NCBI GenBank assembly: GCA_946886855.1
Contig: CAMPJJ010000015.1
Span: forward strand, 1 to 64,000
From: an uncultured Roseateles sp.
GTDB taxonomy: Bacteria; Pseudomonadota; Gammaproteobacteria; Burkholderiales; Burkholderiaceae
Direction of reading: 5' to 3'
Length of the DNA: 64,000 nt
The notes under the pieces are model-generated. The model searched no databases. It saw only the letters and a list, made by a program, of their open reading frames with translations, and was not told the origin of the DNA. This document shows positions 58,496 through 64,000 of this stretch, one piece after another (positions within the stretch are counted from its first letter, which is position 1; each line of letters starts with the position of its first letter). The translations under genes were made by a program, and so were the position numbers.

Positions 58496-60460
58496 ATGCT
58501 ACTTCGGGTGTTCGCCTTGTATCCCTCCCTCGTTTCGTCCTCCCCTGCCTCCCCATCCGATTGGTCGTGCACGTCGACCGAAACGGCGATGCCCTTGATC
58601 GAGTCATCGTCGACGCCTCCACGACCGGTGGTCGATCAGGCCCACCCGCACCCCCAGACCCGCTTCTTCCACGAAGGGCTGCAGACGCCGGAGGCGTTCG
58701 CGCGCAGCGACGATTACCCCCTGGCGCGCAAGGAGCTGTTTTTGCTGTTCCAGCGGCTGAGGGCGCTGCTGCCCGAGTCCGGCAAGGACAGGGACGTCGC
58801 CGAAGGCCTTGGGGATCAAGCGCAGATCTGGCTTGGCGACGCGCATCGATTCGACGAGGTCCGGGCTCAGATGTTCGGCGTGGGCAAGCACACGATGATC
58901 AGCCTGTGCGATCAGCTGGCGCTCGACCGCTCTCCGGAGGCGCAAGCCGTGGCGTGCCAACACCTGCGCCGCGGGTTCTGCGGCAAGACCTTGGACGTCA
59001 ACGCCGTCACGGCGCTGGCGTTCGCCCATGCCGCGCTGCTTCAGCGGCGCTTCCCGATCATGGCATCGCCGCGCGCCGCAGACGCTGGCGCCGCGGCTGC
59101 GGCTGCAGGGGCCGCTTCCCCGATCGCCGCCCTGCCGCGGGCGGCGGCAGCCACAGCGGCTGTCGCAGGCCCCGCGCCGCAGGCCCAGGCGCTCTCGCTG
59201 CCGAAGGCTGCCGACCCGAGTCTGGCGGCCATCCTGCAGCACATCGGGCCGGACGGACTGCGGCATCGCTGCGAGCGCCTGGCCGACAGCATTGATCGGC
59301 TGATCGCCGCGGTCCCCGAGAACCACCAGGTGCTGCGGGACCGGCTGGCCGCGTGGCGCGACCGTTGCGCGACGCCGGGCCCCGATTTCAACGACGCCCA
59401 CGCGCACATGCTGAACGGCGGTCACCGGGTGTTGACGAAGCTTCATGACGAACTGAACCGGATCGACCTGAAGCAGCGCGATGCGGTCGCGCAGGCGCCG
59501 ATCTTCAAGCGGCTGGAGGCGGCGATCCCGGCGTCCGGCTGGGCGGACACCCTGGGCGTCCACCGGCTGGCGCGCGCGCTGACCAAGGCCGAGTCGGTCC
59601 GCTGCGGCAGGGACAACCCCGCCTTGGACGAGCGCAAGCAGCGTTTCCTGGCTTGGGCCGCCGGGCTGCAGAAGGACGGGATCCTGACGGCCAACGAGGT
59701 CTGGCACGGCCTGGAAGGCCTGGGGCTGTACGAACCCGAGACCACGGGCGGTATCGGTCATCCGATGGACGTCTGCCCGTCGAATGCGGCCCTGCGCGCC
59801 TGCCTCGGCGACGTCCCCGGTGAGACCGGGGCGGACCTGCTGGCCGACGTCAGGAACGCGGACCTCGCGAAGACCTTGCACAGGCTGCGCGAGCGCTGCA
59901 ACGACCTGGTGGTGGACGAGGCGGACCTGGCCGCGCTGGACGCCTTCGAGCAGGCGTGGTTGTGCAGGACGCCGTCAGGGGGGCAGCAAGATCCGGTGGG
60001 GAATCTGCACGAGTTCGGCACGGCCAGGCTGAAGGCCATCCTGGAACGCTGGGATCAGCCGGGCGGCAATCGGTCGGCCATGCGCACGACGCTGAAGCGT
60101 CTGTTGACCGACCTGGCGACGACCGGCGATCCCGCCGCGCTGATCCTGCGCAATGCCCGCTATGACGTGCCGTTCCGATCGTTGCCGGCGGCGCAGGAGG
60201 CCCTGCTGGACGACGCGCGCCGTGCGGTCATCGACGACGCGATCAGGACTTCGGCGGCGGACCTGGACGCTGGCATCCCGGAGCCGCTCATCCGCGAGAA
60301 CTGCCGCTACGTGCAGGACCGGCTGGGTATCCGGCCCGCCGCGGGCGACAGCCACGCGCCGGTCGACCGCGGCCTGATCGACACCAGCGCGGCGGCGCTC
60401 GCGACCTTGAACGAACGGACCCGCGAGGCGACGAACCGGCTCCTGAAGACGCTGGACTGA
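58496..60460 (+). CDS. Large protein of unknown function
   Basis: 654 residues from the first ATG (an ATG at 58589 would give 623). No signal peptide, membrane segment or enzyme motif is visible. A Ala/Pro-rich linker (near residues 190-235) separates an N-terminal part rich in charged helices (FHEGLQTPEAFARSDDYPLA) from a long alpha-helical C-terminal part with repeated Leu/Ala/Arg-rich helices. I do not recognise the family. There is no Shine-Dalgarno at either start. The composition is close to that of the neighbours, so there is no clear sign of recent transfer. A secreted effector or surface-linked role is possible but untested. Confidence 0.6.
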   Translation: MLLRVFALYPSLVSSSPASPSDWSCTSTETAMPLIESSSTPPRPVVDQAHPHPQTRFFHEGLQTPEAFARSDDYPLARKELFLLFQRLRALLPESGKDRDVAEGLGDQAQIWLGDAHRFDEVRAQMFGVGKHTMISLCDQLALDRSPEAQAVACQHLRRGFCGKTLDVNAVTALAFAHAALLQRRFPIMASPRAADAGAAAAAAGAASPIAALPRAAAATAAVAGPAPQAQALSLPKAADPSLAAILQHIGPDGLRHRCERLADSIDRLIAAVPENHQVLRDRLAAWRDRCATPGPDFNDAHAHMLNGGHRVLTKLHDELNRIDLKQRDAVAQAPIFKRLEAAIPASGWADTLGVHRLARALTKAESVRCGRDNPALDERKQRFLAWAAGLQKDGILTANEVWHGLEGLGLYEPETTGGIGHPMDVCPSNAALRACLGDVPGETGADLLADVRNADLAKTLHRLRERCNDLVVDEADLAALDAFEQAWLCRTPSGGQQDPVGNLHEFGTARLKAILERWDQPGGNRSAMRTTLKRLLTDLATTGDPAALILRNARYDVPFRSLPAAQEALLDDARRAVIDDAIRTSAADLDAGIPEPLIRENCRYVQDRLGIRPAAGDSHAPVDRGLIDTSAAALATLNERTREATNRLLKTLD

Positions 60461-60530
60461 GCACCCGCGCAAGTCGGGGCTCCCGCAGCGTTGAGCGAGT
60501 GCCTCGTGCAACGTTGATGGGGGGCCCGGC

Positions 60531-61472
60531 CTACATCCCGTACATCGCCGCCTGATCGAACGGCGTCAGCGCCGCGGCCATCGCGTCGAGGAACAGCCGC
60601 GTGCGCAGCGGCATCAGGCGGCGCTGCGGGAACACCGCCCAGCAGGTCGACGGCTCCGCGCACCAGGCCGGCAGCACGCGCAGCAGCTCGCCGCGGTCGA
60701 CGAAGGCCTGCGCGTACTGGTTGCCGACCCAGGTGATGCCCAGGCCCGCGCGGGCCATCTGCAGCAGCATGTCCGGCGCGTTGACCAGCGTGCGGCTGTC
60801 GGGGACGCCGACCCATTCCCCGCGTTCGTCCGCCTTCCCGTCGACGCTGCCGAACAGCCGCCAGGGCAGCGGCTCGCCGGCGCGGCTCAGGATCATCAGG
60901 CCGTGCATGCTGAGCAGCCCCTCGGGCAGCTGCGGCTCGCCGTGGCGCTCGAGGTACTCCGGCGACGCGTACAGGCCGCTGCTGAACATCGCCAGGCGCC
61001 GCGCCGCCAACTGGCTGTCCGGCGGCAGCTGTCCCATGCGCACCGCGATGTCGAAGCCTTCCGCGATCAGGTCCACGCGCCGCGGCGACAGATCGAGCTC
61101 CAGCTGCACCTCCGGGTAGTCGCCGACGAAGCGGCTCAGCATCGGCGTCAGCATCTGGTTGGCGAAGTCGGCCGGCATGGACACCCGCAGCCGCCCCGTC
61201 GGCCGTTGCTGGCGGTGCAACGCCAGCGCCAGCGCGCCGTCGACTTCGCCGGCGAGCACCCGCGCATGCTCCAGCACGCCCTGGCCGAACTCGGTCAGCG
61301 TCAGCCGGCGCGTGCTGCGCTGGAGCAGCTTTTCGCCGAGCCGCTCCTCCAGCGCCGCGATCCGCCGCGACACGGTCGACTTCGGCAGTTGCAGCCGCTC
61401 CGCCGCGCGGCTGAAGCTGCCGCTTTCGATCACGCGGGCAAAGACCAGCAGGTCGTCGGCATCGAGGCTCAT
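60531..61472 (-). CDS. LysR family transcriptional regulator
   Basis: 313 residues. The N-terminal winged helix-turn-helix (LLVFARVIESGSFSRAAERLQLPKSTVSRRI) is followed by a LysR substrate-binding domain. It matches the DsdC/CynR-like LTTR group that controls nearby oxidoreductase genes. It is divergent from the azoreductase gene with a 155-bp intergenic region containing a palindrome (61500-61523), so it probably regulates that gene. Confidence 0.9.
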   Translation of the reverse strand: MSLDADDLLVFARVIESGSFSRAAERLQLPKSTVSRRIAALEERLGEKLLQRSTRRLTLTEFGQGVLEHARVLAGEVDGALALALHRQQRPTGRLRVSMPADFANQMLTPMLSRFVGDYPEVQLELDLSPRRVDLIAEGFDIAVRMGQLPPDSQLAARRLAMFSSGLYASPEYLERHGEPQLPEGLLSMHGLMILSRAGEPLPWRLFGSVDGKADERGEWVGVPDSRTLVNAPDMLLQMARAGLGITWVGNQYAQAFVDRGELLRVLPAWCAEPSTCWAVFPQRRLMPLRTRLFLDAMAAALTPFDQAAMYGM

Positions 61473-61499
61473 GGGTGGAGGCGCTTCCGGAGGGGTGGC

Positions 61500-61530
61500 G
61501 ATTGTTCGTTGAATGGAACAATCTTATCCA
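61500..61530 (+). promoter_or_regulatory. LysR-type operator and putative azoreductase promoter
   Basis: GATTGTTC (61500-61507) and GAACAATC (61516-61523) form a perfect inverted repeat with 8-bp spacing containing the T-N11-A LysR motif. TTGTTC (61502-61507) and TATCCA (61525-61530), 17 bp apart, are a possible promoter for the plus-strand gene. Confidence 0.6.
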
Positions 61531-61627
61531 GTACGCCGTCTTCCGGTGCTGAGGGGTGATCAATACAGTTCATTCCATCCCATCACACCCCCGGCTGATC
61601 CAGCCGAAACGCCCGGAGAAACGCACC

Positions 61628-62254
61628 ATGAACATCCTTCAGATCAATTCCAGCGCCCGCCGCCTGCATGAAGGTCAAGGCTCGGTCTCGACCCTGCTGG
61701 CCAATGAAGTCGTCGACCAACTGGTGGCCCGCAACCCCGGTGCCACCAAGGTCGTGCACGACCTGGCGGTGCGCCCGCTGCCGCCCATGGACGAAGCCAC
61801 CCTCGGCGCGCTGTTCACCCCGGCCGACAGCCGCACCCAGGCGCAAGCCGACCGCGTGGCCTTCAACGACCAGCTGATCGCCGAACTGAAGGCGGCCGAC
61901 GTCATCGTGCTGACCGCGCCGATGATCAACTTCGGCGTGACCTCGCAGCTGAAGAACTGGATCGACGCAGTCGCCCGCGCCGGCGCCACCTTCAAGTACG
62001 GCGCCAACGGCCCCGAAGGCCTGGTCACCGGCAAGCAGGTCATCGTCGTCAGCACGCGCGGCGGCGTGTACCGCGGCCAGCCGGCCGACAACATCGTGCC
62101 CTACCTGCAGCTGACGCTGGGCTTCCTCGGCATGACCGATGTGAAGTTCGTGCTGGCCGAAGGCCTGAACATGGGTGAGGAAGCGGCGGCCAAGGGCCTG
62201 GCCACCGCCCGCGAGGAAATCGCGGCGCTGTTTGGCGAAACGCAGGCGGCCTGA
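61628..62254 (+). CDS. azoR: FMN-dependent NADH-azoreductase (AzoR-like)
   Basis: 208-residue flavodoxin-like quinone/azo reductase, cytoplasmic. Starts with [12 protein letters not shown] (phosphate-binding region) and has [19 protein letters not shown] near residue 98 and VVSTRGGVY near 142, typical of AzoR. It detoxifies quinones or azo compounds using NADH. ATG 61628 has GGAG upstream. It is divergent from the LysR gene. Confidence 0.93.
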   Translation: MNILQINSSARRLHEGQGSVSTLLANEVVDQLVARNPGATKVVHDLAVRPLPPMDEATLGALFTPADSRTQAQADRVAFNDQLIAELKAADVIVLTAPMINFGVTSQLKNWIDAVARAGATFKYGANGPEGLVTGKQVIVVSTRGGVYRGQPADNIVPYLQLTLGFLGMTDVKFVLAEGLNMGEEAAAKGLATAREEIAALFGETQAA

Positions 62255-62395
62255 AATTGGCCACCTGGGGCGCGGCCGGCCTGGATCGACCGCGCGCGCC
62301 CTCCACGGGGCATGGGGGATCCCTCCTGGACCCCCAAGCCCCATGCCGGGCCGGCAGCACCTGCTGACGGCCGGGACAGAGATCCATCGACCAAC

Positions 62396-62450
62396 GTTCA
62401 TCGTTCATCGTTCATCGTTCATCGTTCATCGTTCATCGTTCATCGTCATC
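62396..62450 (+). repeat. 7-bp tandem repeat upstream of pirin
   Basis: Seven perfect copies of GTTCATC (62396-62444) followed by a shortened copy GTCATC (62445-62450). The run ends right before the Shine-Dalgarno of the pirin gene (AAAGGA, 62451-62456). Because 7 is not a multiple of 3, copy-number change alters spacing between any promoter upstream and the ribosome-binding site. Confidence 0.95.
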
Positions 62451-62463
62451 AAAGGAATCCATC

Positions 62464-63336
62464 ATGACCGCCGCCATCCCTGTCACCTCTCTTCGGACGC
62501 CCCGCCAGGTCGAGCGCCTGGTGCAGGGCAGGGCCACCAGCGACGGCGCCGGCGTCAAGCTGACGCGGGTGCTGACGCAGGACCTGCAGCGGCGCCTGGA
62601 TCCCTTCCTGATGCTGGACGCCTTCGGCACGGACAAGGCCGAGGACTACATCGCCGGCTTCCCCGACCATCCGCATCGCGGCTTCGAGACCGTGACCTAC
62701 ATGCTCGAGGGACAGATGCGCCATCGCGACTCGGCCGGCCATGAAGGCCTGCTCGGTCCCGGCGGCGTGCAGTGGATGACCGCCGGCCGCGGCGTGATCC
62801 ATTCCGAGCTGCCCGAGCAGCAGGAAGGCCGCATGGAAGGTTTCCAGCTGTGGCTGAACCTGCCGGGCCGCGACAAGATGCGCGATCCCTGGTACCGCGA
62901 CATCGCCAGCGCGGAGATCCCCGAGCTGACGCTGCCGGGCGCGACGGTGCGCGTGATCGCGGGCGAGAGCCACGGCGTGACCGGCGCCATGCAGCGCGAC
63001 GCGACCCTGCCGATCTATCTGGACGTGCATCTGGAACCCGGCGCCAGCTTCGAGCAGGCGATCCCGGCGACGCACAACGCGTTCCTGTACGTGTACCGGG
63101 GCGCGCTGCGCTTCGAGACCGGTTGCCTGGTCCCGAGCGGCCGCATGGCGATCCTGGCCAACACGGCCGGCGCCGACGGCGCGCGGCTGACGGCCTCGGA
63201 CGAGGGCGCGCGCGCCATCCTGATCGCCGGCCAGCCGCTGGGCGAGCCGATCGCGCAGTACGGCCCCTTCGTGATGAACACCGAGGGCGAACTGCTGCAG
63301 GCGGTGCGGGACTTCCAGGCCGGCAAGTTCGCCTGA
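62464..63336 (+). CDS. Pirin family protein (quercetinase-like cupin)
   Basis: 290 residues of the bicupin pirin family. Metal-binding residues: two His in FPDHPHRGFETVTYMLEG near 60, His in MRHRDSAGHEG near 88 and HSE in GRGVIHSELPE near 105. Pirins act as quercetinases or redox-sensing regulators; which applies here is unknown. ATG 62464 has AAAGGA at the end of the 7-bp repeat. It follows azoR by about 210 bp on the same strand, perhaps in one unit of redox stress genes. Confidence 0.92.
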   Translation: MTAAIPVTSLRTPRQVERLVQGRATSDGAGVKLTRVLTQDLQRRLDPFLMLDAFGTDKAEDYIAGFPDHPHRGFETVTYMLEGQMRHRDSAGHEGLLGPGGVQWMTAGRGVIHSELPEQQEGRMEGFQLWLNLPGRDKMRDPWYRDIASAEIPELTLPGATVRVIAGESHGVTGAMQRDATLPIYLDVHLEPGASFEQAIPATHNAFLYVYRGALRFETGCLVPSGRMAILANTAGADGARLTASDEGARAILIAGQPLGEPIAQYGPFVMNTEGELLQAVRDFQAGKFA

Positions 63337-63471
63337 GGAAGGCGGGGCACCCGCCGCAGTCAGGCGGGCCCGCGTATCGCGCAGAGGGCGCGGGGGGCGG
63401 CACGGACTTTGGGGACGCGCGGCGCCCGGCCGCGGCAGGACAAAGCGGACTTCGTCCCACCGCCTTGCCGC

Positions 63472-64000
63472 ATGTTGACTTTGCCCGCCTTCCCGACCGC
63501 GAGTGTCGGCGCGCCCGACCTCCCCTTCGATCCGCTTTTCGGCTTTGCGACAGGGATCTCGCCGGCGCCGCCGTCCGACGCGTTGGCGCACGCGCCGGCC
63601 GACGGGGCGGTCGATGCACCGGTCGATGCGCTCGCAGGCCGGCGGCCGACGCTGGCCGCGGCCTGCGCGGCCTTGTCGGAAGTCGCGAGGGCGCTGGGCG
63701 CGAGGAACGCGGCCCGCCTGCTCGACGAGTTGCCCACGCGCCTCGCTGACCCGACGGACCCGCGCTACACGGACGAGCTCAGGGCGTTTTTCCGCGGCGA
63801 AGGCGCCGGGCGCATGCACGCGTTCCTGCACGCGCTCGCGAATCCGGTCGCGCAGGCGCGCGTGCCCGCCGAGCTGCGGCGCCAGGCACTGGAAGACTTC
63901 GTTGAAGATCTGGCGCTGTGCGAGACCGGCCGCGTCAAGGCCTGGCAGGACGCGACGCACCGCTTGAGCTGCATGGCGGGTGGAGCGATACAGGCGGCCG
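63472..64000 (+). CDS. Unknown protein, 3' end cut off by the window edge
   Basis: 176 residues visible, frame open to the last base. The N-terminal 55 residues are Pro/Ala/Asp-rich (VDAPVDALAGRRP), followed by Leu/Ala-rich helices (LSEVARALGARNAARLLDEL) and a stretch RRQALEDFVEDLALCETG. I do not recognise the family; its style resembles the large unknown at 58496-60460, though I cannot show homology. No clear Shine-Dalgarno before ATG 63472; the 135 bp upstream shows nothing I can identify. Confidence 0.5.
   Translation, partial: MLTLPAFPTASVGAPDLPFDPLFGFATGISPAPPSDALAHAPADGAVDAPVDALAGRRPTLAAACAALSEVARALGARNAARLLDELPTRLADPTDPRYTDELRAFFRGEGAGRMHAFLHALANPVAQARVPAELRRQALEDFVEDLALCETGRVKAWQDATHRLSCMAGGAIQAA

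Noticed and set aside
58440..58600. PIP/hrpII-type box (TTCG-N16-TTCG) for a type III effector
   Set aside because: TTCG tetrads are present near 58505, 58513 and 58536 but at wrong spacing, so effector status is not supported.

Overview
The window is GC-rich chromosomal DNA with dense, short-gapped genes. It reads as core-genome sequence of a beta-proteobacterium of the order Burkholderiales. A Roseateles/Mitsuaria-like lineage is my best guess from the gene order corC-lnt-glyQ-glyS-gmhB-plsC, the hslUV-dksA-COG0523 block, the fused mutase icmF and the PEP-CTERM proteins; I cannot prove the genus. I saw no rRNA, tRNA, CRISPR array, intact IS element or prophage.

Layout. 1-2312: 5' part of icmF (minus strand), preceded by a palindromic operator. 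2499-5293: three tandem PEP-CTERM modules, two joined in one reading frame and the third decayed. 5433-16263: an assimilatory nitrate/nitrite block: nasT, an ANTAR-type antitermination leader behind a putative sigma-54 promoter, nitrate ABC transporter, nirBD, nasA and the siroheme methyltransferase cobA. 16231-22492: MFS transporter, remnant parDE, a chemoreceptor, coaX and small genes. 22646-28655 (minus): hslU, hslV, a STAS-like protein, a one-cysteine DksA and a His-rich COG0523 GTPase. 28778-36834 (plus): corC, lnt, glyQ, glyS, gmhB, plsC and a YgjP-type metallopeptidase. 37229-41682: a metallo-beta-lactamase-fold hydrolase divergent from a LiuR-like MerR regulator, speD, a DUF898 membrane protein and an M48 peptidase. 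41828-50887: S9 peptidase, esterase, SHOCT-PspC protein, methyltransferase, alkaline phosphatase, acyltransferase. 51068-57346 (minus): thiamin operon thiC-thiO-thiS-thiG-thiDE behind a TPP riboswitch. 57585-64000: TonB-like protein, a large unknown protein, LysR/azoreductase pair, pirin behind a 7-bp tandem repeat, and the start of another unknown protein.

How parts work together. The nitrate block forms one assimilation unit: uptake (NrtABD), nitrate to nitrite (NasA), nitrite to ammonium (NirBD), with CobA supplying siroheme precursor. Sequence upstream of nrtA carries an NtrC-like palindrome, a GG-N10-GC sigma-54 element, two hexaloop hairpins and a terminator that overlaps the second hairpin, so NasT is expected to act by antitermination. 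The icmF promoter and the liuR/hydrolase intergenic region share a nearly identical 14-bp palindrome, suggesting one regulon for branched-chain acyl-CoA metabolism. The thi genes form a compact operon with overlapping stop/start codons under TPP control.

Most notable: the ANTAR leader, the tandem PEP-CTERM fusion with its decayed third copy and G7 tract, the 7-bp repeat ahead of pirin, the GmhB homologue lacking its nucleophilic Asp, the low-complexity NasA tail, and two proteins I cannot assign.
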